64,000 nt of DNA from Mesorhabditis belari (GCA_958450365.1 CAUEEP010000937.1:1922501-1986500), one strand, 5' to 3'. Counted from the stretch's first letter, positions 45,899 to 57,181 are shown. The notes: a model not told the origin generated them from the sequence alone. Program-made: numbers and translations.

Positions 45899-47289
45899 AT
45901 GGGAGAAGATCAGTCAGCGTTTTATCCAATGGATCACAGTGAGAAGCCAGTGTTTGCTTCTTGGAATACTGTAATAAATTCATATCTCACTACTTCAAAT
46001 AAATCAGAAATGGCTAGCAGAGGGGAGTTTACAGAGGACAATGCACCCGATCTGGTGGCCCTGATGAAGTGGATGGAAGATGATTCGATTCATTCGGATC
46101 AGATCATCGAAAATGATCCATTTGGCAATAGTAAGCGATTTTCATTACACTTCTTAGTAATCTAAGCATTGAAAACATTGACAACTTCTAGTTAGTATTG
46201 ATAATTGTCTATTAATTTGCAGAAGGAAACATCATTCCTTAGATATATTTACTTATTTATAACACTTTGAAACTAAAACAGTTCTCAAATCTGTCAAGTC
46301 ATTTTTAATTTTTCTATGCACCATTTCACGGTTTTTCTCTAGGACAAGAACGTCAAGAAAATGACACAAATGGAACTTTTAAATAGAGCTTTCAAATAGA
46401 ACTTTTACTTTTTGATTTTAGGATCAGTCAATCAACCTAAACAATCGATTACGAAAGTTGTCATCCAATCTCAGAGTCTGATTCAAGTTACTATAAACGT
46501 ACTAGAGTTTACACAACCCCACTTTTAGTCGGTATTGATTAATGAGTTCACGGGAAATATAAAGAATATAATTCGAAAAACTTAGATGATGGGAAATTTA
46601 GCCGAACCGATCTCAACTCCCGAGTCACCATCGAAAAAGGATCTCCTTCTTAAGACGCTCAAGAGGATCGAGGAGTCTCTGGTGAAAATTTAGTGACTCA
46701 TCATCAATCATCATAAACTTTGCCGTATTGACCATAATTTTCTAGACTCTTCTAGCATTAGTATCAGGGAAAACCGCAAGTCGGTTGGTTGGATATTTAT
46801 TTCTAAATGAAACTTTCAAACAAAAGCCTCAAGACTTATGTAACAAACTAATATTTAAGCCTACTCTGTTGGATAGCATGCAGAGAGAATACCCAAACGC
46901 CCCAGAAAAGCTCGCAGACGTCTTCAAGTTCGTGAATGGTTATTTGGTAAGAGTTATATTTTACAATCTTACAATTAACACAATTAATACAATTGTGAAG
47001 AGATTTATTCTTTTTTTCAGCAAGGACCTACTCTTGTAGCGAAGGAAAAGCAGAAAATCTTCGGGTAGAAAAGTTGTCTGAAAATGAGTTTACTTGAAAA
47101 ATTTAGGGTCAATGTCTCTAAAATGAATGTCGCTAACATTAATGGTGAAGCAGATAAGTGAGTTTTGAATAGCCAACTTTGTTTAATATTGTACGTCCTA
47201 GTTTCGAAAAAATCGCTCTGAACTTGTTTGATGATGTGAATATGGAATTCACAGCAGCTGTCGTTGAGGAGTACATGACTGGGACATAG
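45899..47289 (+). CDS. Unrecognised 220-aa protein, intact copy in the palindrome right arm
   Basis: Seven exons join in phase: 45899-46130, 46422-46486, 46586-46681, 46860-46946, 47021-47064, 47107-47157, 47202-47289 (663 nt). I do not recognise the family. The product is acidic, without signal peptide or membrane helix. N-terminus: MGEDQSAFYPMDHSEKP, SWNTVINSYL; middle: TPESPSKKDLLLKTLKRIEE, then LDSMQREYPNAPEKLADVFK; C-terminus: FEKIALNLFDDVNMEFTAAV and VEEYMTGT. Helical Leu/Lys/Glu spacing suggests an all-alpha soluble protein. The 110 bases upstream occur in three copies. The next gene starts 142 bp downstream on the same strand, a spacing compatible with a nematode operon. Confidence 0.68.
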
Positions 47290-47431
47290 AAGGGGACAAG
47301 CGCTCAACTCTTCATCTAGTTTCTCATTTTTTTTTTGAAGTTTTACACCAAGCCAAACATTTTCATGACGTTTAGATCTAATCTACAACCCAAACTCTAT
47401 CAACAAATCATCACCAGCAGCAACAGCAGCA

Positions 47432-48904
47432 ATGCAGAGATCGATCTCTGTTAAGACCGCTGTACCACGCATCCGACGAAAGGTATTTTTCTATTTATTC
47501 AACTCATTTCTTTAAGTTGCTATGATTTTGTGGTGTTTTAAGATGATGATCTGTTTTAAGATGGTCTTAACAGAGATATCTAAATGATTTCAGAAATATC
47601 TTCCACCTCATCGGGTCCCAATTTTCTGGCGAGAATGGGACGAAGAATGTGAGTCAAAGTTTAACCTAAAAAAGACTACAACAAACTTTAGACGTCGAAT
47701 TTTTGAAGGCAACACCATACTACCAAACGACGCTAAAAAGTAAAACAATCTAATTGTTCATTGAATCAACACCCCTTCAGCTATCAAAGAAACCCAACCT
47801 CATTTGAATGATCTCAAACGTTGCCGCTACGAACTATTCGAGGAAGATTTAGCGAAATTTGTGTTTCACGAGCTGCGTGACTTTCCTCCCGTTTATGAAG
47901 AGTCGATCCCAGGACGACATGTCAGTTATTTATTGGTTTTTTTACAGTATTTACCTACTATTTACCTACCGTAAATGCCTACTAGCAGCTTACAGTCCGG
48001 AGACAAATCGAAACCCTATAAAATGTCAGAAGGAGCTGCAATAGTTTTATGGAACTCGAACGCGAACGCGGTCAGTTTTTAAGAAAGGCAAATTTGATTT
48101 GAAGCAGAAAATCACTTCGAAAAGAAAACAAGATCACGTAGATCTTGTAGATCACGATGGCAAGGCTTGCTTACAAAATGGCAGTGATGGAATCGTGTTC
48201 TATGAATGAAAAGGAAAGGGAAAATTGGCTCAAAGAGCAATCCGGAATCACCTGGAAGTCGATCATGGAGTGGGTGACTTTTTGAGTATAAAATGATACT
48301 TTTAACTAGTGACTTTTAACTAGTGACTTTTAACTAGTGACTAGTTAACTAGAAAGTTTTATTTCCAGTCGCCTGAAAAACTGGAAAGAATCACAAAAGA
48401 GTCGCAAACGGAAGAACGAGGCAGATGGATGGAAAAGGTTAAAAAAGTTACCTGTTTTGATCATAAGTCTTTCAGAAGTAAAGAAGCGAACAAAGCAAGT
48501 ACGCGTGAAAATACCTTCACCCCCTCAAGGTTTGTCACAACCATTACTTCAATTATTACTTCAATTATCAAAACACTTTGGCTCATTAGCCAAAAGCACT
48601 TTCTTAAACAACCTTTAAAACTACCATAACCTTGCCCTAACTTTACTGTAACCTTGCCCTAACTTTAGGGCAATGTTACAGTAATTTATGCACAAATTTT
48701 AGGTGGGCAGGAATTATAGAAGTTGTAAAAACAAAAGGTTTTGGTTTAAAATGCTTTTTTCGTTGTGTGGAGAATTGTGGAGTGAAATTTTGACATTCTA
48801 TTCTATACATTCAATTCTATTTTAGCAGCGATTCCACAATCACCTTCGAAGGAATACGCTCATCTATCATTCACTTGAAGAACTCTAGTTCACTTTTTAT
48901 TTGA
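47432..48904 (+). CDS. Unrecognised 213-aa protein with a homeodomain-like stretch
   Basis: Eight exons join in phase: 47432-47482, 47594-47648, 47781-47920, 47996-48070, 48151-48269, 48369-48437, 48476-48529, 48826-48904 (642 nt). Two donors are GTCAGT, one GTTAAA. Basic N-terminus (PRIRRKKYLPPHRVP), then FWREWDEE, LKRCRYELFEEDLAKFVFHE, FPPVYEESIPGRH. Residues of about 120-160 (MNEKERENWLKEQSGITWKS, then KNWKESQKSRKRK) resemble helices 2 and 3 of a homeodomain, with a Lys/Arg-rich end, but the invariant Trp-Phe pair is not matched. Tail Ser/Thr-rich. A nuclear DNA-binding role is an inference. Only its first exon or two fall within the palindrome arm. The last two exons are less certain. Confidence 0.5.
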
Positions 48905-48957
48905 TTAACTTTGTATATACAAATCACTTCTTTTGATATTTGTGCATTCACTTTCGG

Positions 48958-49112
48958 AGAAGCTCAAGAAAAGAGACCAGGCTCAAGAAAAGAGACCAGA
49001 CTCAAGAAAAGAGCCCAGGCTCAAGAAAAGAGACCAGGCTCAAGAAAAGAGACCAGGCTCAAGAAAAGAGACCAGGCTCAAGAAAAGAGCCCAGGCTCAA
49101 GAAAAGAGCAGT
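48958..49112. repeat. 19-bp minisatellite AGGCTCAAGAAAAGAGACC, 8 copies
   Basis: Opens all three + frames. The 49818 copy has only three units, showing copy-number change after duplication. Confidence 0.93.
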
Positions 49113-49286
49113 CTTGAAATTTGGCTAAATTAAAGTTTGGTAGCTGTAGATTGCTAAAAACGGATGGGAAAAAGCACGAGTATCGCTTTTTTTTCTGTGA
49201 TTTTGCATTTTTTGCACCCGCATGTCTTTACAGTCTCATTGATTTTCTAATTATATGTCGTAGGCGATTATGAATTTCAGCCGATT

Positions 49287-49577
49287 ATGAATAAGTGGGT
49301 CTAGGAGCGTCCAACCATCAAGTATTTAGTATCATTCAACGCAGAATCATTAATAATTATGTTAAATTTTTTAAATTAGAAAGATTGGATAAAAAGAAAA
49401 AAAATTAGAGCAAAAAAACTGTTTGTTCAAGAGAAAACTTTGAAGCCCGATAATTTTTTTTCTTTTTATCCAATCTTTCTAATTTAAAAAATTTAACATA
49501 ATTATTAATGATTCTGCGTTGAATGATACTAAATACTTGATGGCTGGACGCTCCTAGACCCACTCATTCATAATTGG
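49287..49577. mobile_element. Palindromic MITE with about 135-bp arms
   Basis: GGGTCTAGGAGCGTCCAACC...TTTAAATTAGAAAGATTGG faces its inverted copy; centre near 49428. It lies between the two direct duplicates. Confidence 0.85.
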
Positions 49578-51336
49578 CTACGGGGGTCCCGCCAATTTTG
49601 AATGAAACGTTGTAGCGCCGGTAATTTTTAACCTAAACTCACAAATTTGGTACCAATCGACGCAGAATTTAATTCGCTACAAGATGATATAATATCGTCC
49701 TTATACATTAAAGGGTTGCTCTACTAGAAAGATTTACCAAAAAATTTCATTCAATTTCATTCGGCTACGACATATACAAAGCACTTCTTTTGATATTTGT
49801 GCATTCACTTTCGGAGAAGCTCAAGAAAAGAGCCCAGGCTCAAGAAAAGAGACCAGGCTCAAGAAAAGAGCTCATCAGTCTTGAAATTTGGCTAAATTAA
49901 AGTTTGGTAACTGTAAAGGGCTAAAAATGGATGGGAAAAAGCACGAGTATCGCTTTTTTTCTGTGATTTGGCATTTTTTGCAAAATAACAAAATAAATTT
50001 TTGATTTCAACGAGCCAACTTTATGGACTAGTCTTAGAGTAAAATCAGGCCAGAAACCTTTAGCCTGGTCCTCTGACCTCCTGATCTAGCCGAACTTAGC
50101 TTAGCCTCTAGCTTGCCTGGAAAAATAGCCCTTGGAACGTTCCTGACAAAGTAAGTAACTATAGACAAAGTAACTATAGTTCCAAGAACCTAAATAACAA
50201 AATAGATGTTTGCTTTCAATGAGTCAGCTTTATGGACCAGCCTTAGAGTAAAGTCAGGCTAAGTTTTTGCAGAACGGACTTCTTAAGGAGTTCGTTCTGC
50301 AAAAACAAAAAACGGATTAGAGATCCCCATGGCCGACTCTATAAGATGGATATGGTCTCGAGTCAAAAAGTCAGCTTGACTGACAGCCTTTCCCTTGTGA
50401 GTCTAACGGTATCTCCAAGCTCTAACTATTAGGTACATGCATAAGAAATTCGGATTTGAACATTTTCATAAATTTCCAACGATAGAAACATTCATCAATA
50501 TCCTCATATCGATTTCCTGATATCGATGAATGTTATACACTATTTGAAAGTTGTAAATCTCCTCTACAAAATCGGCTAAAACGTGTTTCAATTGATCGAA
50601 CCATTGAAGAGATTTCGAGGACGAAATGCGAGTGACCAAAAAAAGGAATCGAGTCACTTTAGGGACAAGTTTAGTGTCGTCAAAATAGAGTTAGTTGAAG
50701 AAGCTTGCTAAGAGTTCTTTGGCTCGAAATCGACCTCGAAACCGACCGAAACCGACGGGTACATCGACCAGATCCAAAAGTTTGCAGATCGATGACAGAA
50801 AGTCGTAGATAATGATGGGCTATACTTTGAGGAATAACTATCGTTATTTTTGTTGCTAAAGCGCGCATAGTCAAGACTTTTTCCTCAACCTCAACCTCAA
50901 CTCAATAAATCAACAGATTAACCATACACTTTATTGGGCAGCGTTTCCTTTTTACTGATCAGCTAGTTAACCATTATGCTTTGTGTTCAGGAAAGTCAAT
51001 GATCAAATACTTCTCGTAGGCGACCGTTTAGTCTGTAGTTTTCTGTCTTGCAAACCAATAAAATACATTGAAGCTGAGTGTATTGTGCGCCTTTTTTTGC
51101 AGATCTCTAGAGAGGACAGCCTATTTTTGCCAATCCAACAAAAGAGTGGAGCCGAGTTTTTCACGCGTGGGAGTCTATTTCTGAATGGGCAACAGTTGAC
51201 CAGTCTTCAAACTCCATTCCGAACAATGGAAAGAATACAGAATGGGTTCATCCACTTCCTATATAAATTCCATGAGAAATGGAGATTTTCGTATTGAACT
51301 TTTGGTCTCTTCTCCTTCATCCACTCCACTCAAACG

Positions 51337-53448
51337 ATGAAACTTCTTCTCTGTATTACTCTCGTCGTGGCTGGTAAGTAAATATATATAGAGGCGTTAT
51401 ACAGAGCACAGATTAGTTAATAAAGTTTAGCTGACCTTGTTAAACGAGGTTTAGTTGACTTTGTTAAACAAGGTTTAGCTGACCTTATTCCACTTCTTTC
51501 AGTTGCCTCGGCTTCAGTCTCAGTGGCCTTCTCTGGAACTGTGCGAACCTATATCCTAGCCGTAAGTTTTACAATTAACAGAGAACATTTTACTCTTAAC
51601 AGAGAACATTTTACTATTTTAGAAGTTCAACAATCTCCGCTCCCGTATGGCTAAAGGAATTGAGCCGTGGGGCCATTTGGGCACCCAGGCGGTCAGTTTT
51701 AAACCATAAACATAGAGTTCTTTTAAATAGAAGTTAATTAATCTCTTTTTAAAGAAGTCAATTTTCAGCCAGGATCTCCAACTCCCCGAAAGTACTATCC
51801 GAGATCGAAGAGAACCTATAAACTGGTAAAAAACAGTTTCTCCTAAATGCCTAAATTGATCTTTACAGGTTTGGAGTGACGCGTTGGCAACGGCTGCCAA
51901 GAAACGTTTGGATTCGTTAGCCAACGGAGCGATGACCGGCACAGTGGCGGCCACTGTTGGAGAGATCAGCGTTGGAATCGATTCGTGGGTCGACAAAACT
52001 TCGATGTTACCCCTCGTCCCACCCCGAAATCCATTTGTTGGTTTTAAGAAGAAAATCAGCTCATCTAATGCACAACAAATTTATGTAAATAACTAAAAAC
52101 TAATTTATGAGATGATGATGACTACGAACTAAATACATCGTCAACCGCAATCTTTAATGCATTGAGTCGCTGAGAAATCGCTATCATGCCTCAAAAATCC
52201 CTAATACTACTGTCTTCGTTAATCGAGACTTATTTGTTTCAGTTGATATTGCCTGGGAGAACGACTGGTACGGTTTTGTGCAGGACACCGGCCTTCCATC
52301 GATTGCATACAAGAAAAGTCAAACCGAAAACATCAACATGGCCTATCAGGTAATGCTTTGAAGAGATTTGGGTATTGAAATTGAAGTTTGTTCTAACAAT
52401 GCCAACAAAGGGAATGCCAACAGCGTGTGGTGGTCAAATGTGCCTTATTTGTATATCAAATTTGACTTATTTGTATCAAACGTGTACTGACCGACGCAGA
52501 ATTTTGCGCTGATTCCGAATCTGTTTTCCGTTTCTGCTAAATAACACTCTGTCAAAAGTTATAAGCATGTAAAGTTTTTTATGGAAATCTTCCCTTGAGA
52601 TTTTCAAAAGCATCCCTTGAGTTTATAAGCAGATTTCCCAGAGGCAGGATGGCATTGATGACAGAATTGATGCAGGATGACATTGATGACATTCGTGAAA
52701 TGAGCGAGTTTCATTCGATACTTCAAACGATTTTTGTTTCAAATTTTCAAATTCAATTTGTTTTTTCCTGTGAGGATACAAATAAATGAAATCCAAAACT
52801 TTGCAGGCTTATAACTTTTGATAGAATGCTATTTAGCAAAAATGGAAAGCAGATTCGGAATTAGCGCAAAATTCTGCGTCGGCCAGTATATGGCAAGTGT
52901 CATTTGGCCACCACAATCGGTTGGTAGTTGAAGTCCAATTGATTTACTTACAACCAATTGGACTTACTTACAACCAAATGGACTTACTTATAATCAATTG
53001 GACTTACTTACAATAAATTGGACTTACTTACAATCAATTGGACTTACTTACAACCAATTGAACTTACTTACAATCAATTGGACTTCAACTTTTCAGTTTA
53101 TGGCCGGAAATGTGCAAAAGATCGGGTGTGTCTACCGGAATGAGAGCGCCCATTACGCCGTGCTTTGTCAGATGACACCAAAGTAAGTGAATCTGTTGAT
53201 TCATTAGCAAGGGATTCATTTTAACAAGGGAGAGAGAAAGCAAAAGCAACTAAATTATAGCTTGGTGTGATGAGAAGTCGGGATTTATTGACTTTTATAT
53301 TCAATAGTTCTTTCGTATTTGAGCAAACTGTCTTTCCAGAGGATTGGCTGCTAATGTGGCCATCTATCCACCGGGCGCAGTCTGCTCTGCTTGCCCCAAT
53401 GCCACCGCTCCGTGCAACAAGGCCACTGGTCTCTGTGTTTCCAAGTAA
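51337..53448 (+). CDS. CAP/SCP (SCP/TAPS, venom-allergen-like) secreted protein
   Basis: Eight exons join in phase: 51337-51373, 51503-51561, 51623-51691, 51769-51825, 51869-52040, 52243-52349, 53097-53182, 53340-53448 (696 nt, 231 aa). Signal peptide MKLLLCITLVVA...ASA, then the CAP-domain start ILAKFNNLRSRMAKG, the W of VWSDALATAAKKRLD, MAYQFMAGNVQKIGC, the strand HYAVLCQM, and the C-terminal IYPPGAVCSACP with Cys-rich CNKATGLC. Nematode members are secreted proteins, often excretory-secretory or cuticle-associated; sterol binding is known for some. The usual His of the first catalytic-like position is not obvious, so a binding rather than enzymatic role is likely. Donor 52041 (GTTTTA) is weak. 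The gene lies in the spacer of an inverted repeat; intron 6 holds a palindromic MITE. Confidence 0.88.
52486..52888. mobile_element. Palindromic MITE in CAP intron 6
   Basis: GACCGACGCAGAATTTTGCGC...ATTCCGAATCTG is inverted at about 52840-52888. The arm belongs to the same family as pieces at 12.3, 27.9 and 32.1 kb. Confidence 0.75.
52936..53090. repeat. 20-bp repeat ACTTACAACCAATTGGACTT
   Basis: About 8 copies ending at the acceptor of CAP exon 7. Confidence 0.88.
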
Positions 53449-53581
53449 ACGTCGAACTGTGGAACAAGGCACTTTCTCAGAACAAGGCATAAATCATTCT
53501 CAGAAATAAATGCATTGTTGCAAAGCTTTTATGAATTTATGAAAATGTTCAAATCCGCATTTCTTATGCATGTACCTAATA

Positions 53582-54498
53582 CAGGGTGTTCCACAATTAC
53601 TGATACCCCGACCCCTCATGATAAAAGCATTTAAATTGTCCAACGCGAGCGATTTATTGACTGTTTTTTTAAGTTTTTCTTGTTTTAAACTTGTTTTCAT
53701 TTAATAATATTTTAAAAGATTGTCCTTTTTTAAAAATGGCCAAGCCCTCCAGCTTCCGCGACTTGATCATTTCTTTTCACAAGAAAGGTATTCCAGCACG
53801 GTCGATCCGTCAACGACTGGGAGTGACAAAACAACTTGTTTTGCGAACATGCAAACGTTTTAAGTCTCTTGGAACAAATCAGGATCGAAAGGGACCTGGA
53901 AGACTTGTAGCTTCGGTTGTTAAGACTGTTATCAAGAACGTTCGCGAGAAAATAAAGCGCAACCCGGAGAGAGATCTGTTCGTCAAATGGCTCGTGAAAT
54001 GAAAGTTCCTGTGACTTCGATACATCGAATCGTTCGAAAACGCTTAGGAATGAAAGCTTTCAAGAAAAACAAGTGTCAAGGAATTACCGATGCTACAAAA
54101 CTTAAGAGAGAACAGCGTTGTGCTCAACTTCTTGCTCGGTTTCCTGGAAAAGCTCACCGAAGGATTCTTTTCACCGATGAGAAAGTTTTTACGGTCTAGC
54201 AAGTGTTGAACAAGCAAAACGATCGAATTTACGCCATTTCTAATCCACACAAATCAGTTTCGCATTCTCTTCATCCGACATCGGTGATGGATCTCCCCTA
54301 CTTTCGTGCCACGGTCGACGACTTCCCGAAGCGCCTTCAGCTCTGTATCAACGCGAAAGGAGGACATATCTAATAATTGTTGTTTTTCCATTACTTTACT
54401 ATCTAATTTGTTAAAAATAAAAGTTTCATCACAAGTTTTCTACTAAAAAAAGTTTTTTCAAGCTAGTTATCAGGTATCAGTAATTGTGGAACACCCTG
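53582..54498. mobile_element. Tc1-like element, defective, with TA duplication
   Basis: 917 bp. TIR CAGGGTGTTCCACAATTACTG at both ends, TA at 53580-53581 and 54499-54500. Removing it restores continuity of the right inverted-repeat arm with the left arm, giving a clean insertion-after-formation record. Confidence 0.93.
53736..54373 (+). pseudogene. Tc1-like transposase, broken
   Basis: N-terminal HTH: SFRDLIISFHKKGIPARSIR, RTCKRFKSLG, then DRKGPGR linker; second HTH MAREMKVPVTSIHRIVRKRL; catalytic start RRILFTDEKVFTV. Breaks: a frameshift near 53970, a TAG after FTV where related proteins continue, and a large deletion after SNPHKSV joining to the C-terminal FPKRLQLCINAKGGHI. Family: Tc1 DD34E. 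It cannot be active. Confidence 0.88.
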
Positions 54499-55016
54499 TA
54501 GTTAGAGCTTGGAGATACCGTTAGACTCACAAGGGAAAGGCTGTCAGTCAAGCTGACTTTTTGACTCGAGACCATATCCATCTTATAGAGTCGGCCATGG
54601 GGATCTCTAATCCGTTTTTTGTTTTTGCAGAACGAACTCCTTAAGAAGTCCGTTCTGCAAAAACTTAGCCTGATTTTACTCTAAGGCTGGTCCATAAAGC
54701 TGACTCATTGAAAGCAAACATCTATTTTGTTATTTAGGTTCTTGGAACTATAGTTACTTTGTCTATAGCTACTTTGTCTATAGTTACTTACTTTTTCAGG
54801 AACGTTCCAAGGGCTATTTTTCCAGGCAAGCTAGAGGCTAAGCTAAGTTAGGCTAGATCAGGAGGTCAGAGGACCAGGCTAAAGGTTTCTGGTCTGATTT
54901 TACTCTAAGACTAGTCCATAAAGCTGGCTCATTGAAATCAAACATCAAAACCTGGCCTCTGGACTGGTCAACCAGGGACTGGCCAAACATGAACCTGAAC
55001 CAAGCCTGGGCCCAAT

Positions 55017-55412
55017 CTAGATTTTGGACCCCTTAAGAAGTCGCCAGGGCATTTTGATTTTGAATATCTCTGATTCTCTTGTCCTTCCTCTAAAGATCGT
55101 TTGTGTGATAAAAGGGGACAGAGCCCACTTTGTATTGCTTTTCTTTGACTTTTTGGCGCGCGGGAGCAGAAGGAAGACGGACATTCTCATCAGATTTCTT
55201 GGAGTGACCCACGCTCGTCGTCGTCGATATCTTCTCAACTTTTTGATCGCCAAAACAATGCCCACGAGGCTCAACACTCCCAAAATCACTCGAATCATCG
55301 TGCCACCGATTCGCACGACACATTTACCTAATATAAGAATTAGCGGTAATAATGAGCCCTTTGACAATGCTAAAATGATTGATTCAATTATGTTTTTTTG
55401 ATTTTTGAACAT
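55017..55412 (-). CDS. Possible exon(s), frame uncertain
   Basis: Two overlapping reverse frames look protein-like. Frame 1 (55412-55017, 131 aa) has a hydrophobic helix MIRVILGVLSLVGIVLAI followed by a Lys/Arg cluster. Frame 2 (55323-55090) ends SDENVRLPSAPARQKVKEKQ and VGSVPFYHTNDL. A switch between frames would give one membrane helix with a cytosolic tail. An acceptor (ATATTAG) at 55335 fits the phase left by the LIM-like gene at 60096, so this may be its distant last exon; this is speculative. Confidence 0.3.
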   Translation of the reverse strand: MFKNQKNIIESIILALSKGSLLPLILILGKCVVRIGGTMIRVILGVLSLVGIVLAIKKLRRYRRRRAWVTPRNLMRMSVFLLLPRAKKSKKSNTKWALSPFITQTIFRGRTRESEIFKIKMPWRLLKGSKI

Positions 55413-55610
55413 TCTGTTATGAAGAAAATCACTTGTTATTTTTTAACAAGTGATTTTCGCTTAGCGCTCGTTCCAAAAGTCGTTCAGAGAATGTTTTTGT
55501 GTAAAGGTTGAAATGAAAGGGATTTATTGAAGCACAAAAAGAGCACGAAAAGATTTCCACGAAAGAAAAAGCACAAATATTTCCTCTAGCGCATTAGACT
55601 ATCCAAAAAA

Positions 55611-55900
55611 CTGGCCAAACATGAACCTGGACTGGCCAAACATGAACCTGGACTGGCCAAACATGAACCTGGACTGGCCAAACATGAACCTGGACTGGCC
55701 AAACATGAACCTGGACTGGCCAAACATGAACCTGGACTGGCCAAACATGAACCTGGACGGCCAAACATGAACCTGGACTGGCCAAACATGAACCTGGACT
55801 GGCCAAACATGAACCTGGACTGGCGAAACATGAACCTGGACTGGCCAAACATGAACCTGGACTGGCCAAACATGAACCTGGACTGGCCAAACATGAACCT
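55611..55900. repeat. 21-bp minisatellite AACCTGGACTGGCCAAACATG, 13-14 copies
   Basis: Near-perfect array; single related units at 54960-55000 may be its source. Confidence 0.95.
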
Positions 55901-55972
55901 GAACCAAGCCTGGGCCCAATCTAAATTTTGGACTCCTTAAGAAGTCGCCACGACATTTTAACAAATTCGCGA

Positions 55973-56102
55973 GGAAGCCATTAGACGAAGCCATTAGACG
56001 AAGCCATTAGACGAAGCCATTAGACGAAGCCATTAGACGAAGCCATTAGACGAAGCCATTAGACGAAGCCATTAGATGAAGCCATTAGACGAAGCCATTC
56101 GA
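55973..56102. repeat. 14-bp repeat GAAGCCATTAGACG, about 9 copies
   Basis: Short tandem array. Confidence 0.9.
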
Positions 56103-57180
56103 ACGACAGAGTTCTATGCTAGTTGTAGATCTGAAAATTTTTACCCACAAGCTTTTTTGGGGGTCGTCAATTCGAATTCGGTTTTAGTTTTCAATTACAG
56201 GGGCCTGAAATCGTAGTAGCGCGTACCTTAGCTGGAAAATCAGTTAGAAAAGGCTGAAAAAGGTGCACCCGGGGGGTTTTCTGCGGTGGAAAACCCCGAA
56301 TGCAATCGAAATACTTACACGAAATCCCCTACGTGAACACTAGAAAATCACTTGTTATGCTCGTTCCAAAAGTCGTTCAGAGAATGTTTTTGTGTGTAAG
56401 TTGAAATGAAAGGGATTTATTGAACCACGAAAAGAGCACGAAAAGATTTCCACAAAAGAAAAAGCACAAATATTTCCTCTAGCGCATTAGACTATCCAAA
56501 AAAAAGAAAAAAAATACACGTCTATACGTAAAGTGCTCACAAAATATGTACAAAATGAATAAAATATTCACAAATTTTCTGGGATCACCCCATTCGGAAG
56601 AATCTTTTTAAAGAAGAAATGGGAAAAAGTCGAAAAGTCGAAAAGAAATATTTGGGTAACTTGGGTAAACGTTTTTTTTTAAAACCGAAATGAGGTAGGT
56701 GACTAGTTTCGTTCGTTTTACGTAGTAAAGATTGAAAAGCGGTCAGTTTTCGACTATTATTTTGCTTTGATACAGAATTATGAGACATAAAAACGGTATG
56801 AAACAATTAAAAATGAAATTTCTCTATAGGAATCAGTTTTTTTCTTACTTTAAAGTAATAGGTTACAGGAATCGTAATACGAAAAACAGTGGCCACAGTA
56901 AGCAGTGAGCTTGGCCACATTTCAATGGCCACAGTAAGCTAAGCTAGGATAAAGCTAGGTCAGAAGCCAAGTCCAGCTTCAGATTTGCCAGATTGGTCCG
57001 GTTCAACGAGGTCAGCCCAAGTTCAGCTAGTTCCAAATTATGACCTGACTTTCCCAAGGTCTTTGTTTTGATAAACACGTGGATTTTCTAGTAAAGCCAA
57101 GTCAAGCGAGGTCAAGCCAGTGCCAAGCTTAATGCCAGATTTGCTTCAGGGTTGACCAGGCTTGGCTTGGTTCAGATTCA
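56103..57180. other. No supported gene
   Basis: Contains the second copy of the 160-bp duplication; otherwise nothing recognised. Confidence 0.4.
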
Positions 57181-57181
57181 T

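Larger units (their letters stand above)
40585..47785. repeat. About 7.2-kb imperfect palindrome with gene copies in both arms
   Basis: Left-arm outer end (AGGTGTTGATTCAATGAACA..., 40600) matches the right-arm outer end (47745-47780) inverted. Landmarks are mirrored: the MGEDQSAF exon at 42413-42182 (-) and 45899-46130 (+); the MMGNLAEP exon at about 41735-41640 (-) and 46586-46681 (+); the FEK exon at about 41175-41088 (-) and 47202-47289 (+); a second exon type at about 43490-43365 (-) and 45522-45652 (+). The centre (43.6-45.4 kb) holds one more partial + copy and short repeats. The right arm keeps reading frames; the left arm is decayed and rearranged between 41.2 and 41.6 kb. Confidence 0.88.
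48918..49985. repeat. Direct duplication flanking a palindrome
   Basis: TACAAATCACTTCTTTTGATATTTGTGCATTCAC... to ...TTTTTTGC occurs at about 48918-49217 and 49770-49983. The first copy has a longer 19-bp array. Confidence 0.8.
50002..54941. mobile_element. Large inverted-repeat (fold-back) unit enclosing the CAP gene
   Basis: Left arm about 50002-50475, right arm about 53533-54941 once the 917-bp Tc1-like insertion is removed, so about 475 bp per arm. Matching landmarks: GACTAGTCTTAGAGTAAAATC, the hairpin GCAGAACGGACTTCTTAAGG, AACGGTATCTCCAAGCTC and TTAGGTACATGCATAAGAAAT. A third solo copy of the outer arm lies at 57463-57735. The spacer contains the complete 231-aa CAP/SCP gene. No transposase was seen in the spacer. 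Confidence 0.82.
55443..56505. repeat. Direct duplication of about 160 bp
   Basis: TTCCAAAAGTCGTTCAGAGAATG... to ...CGCATTAGACTATCCAAAAA occurs at about 55470-55610 and 56365-56505. The AACCTGAACCAAGCCTGGGC block is likewise paired at 54990 and 55893. Confidence 0.75.
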
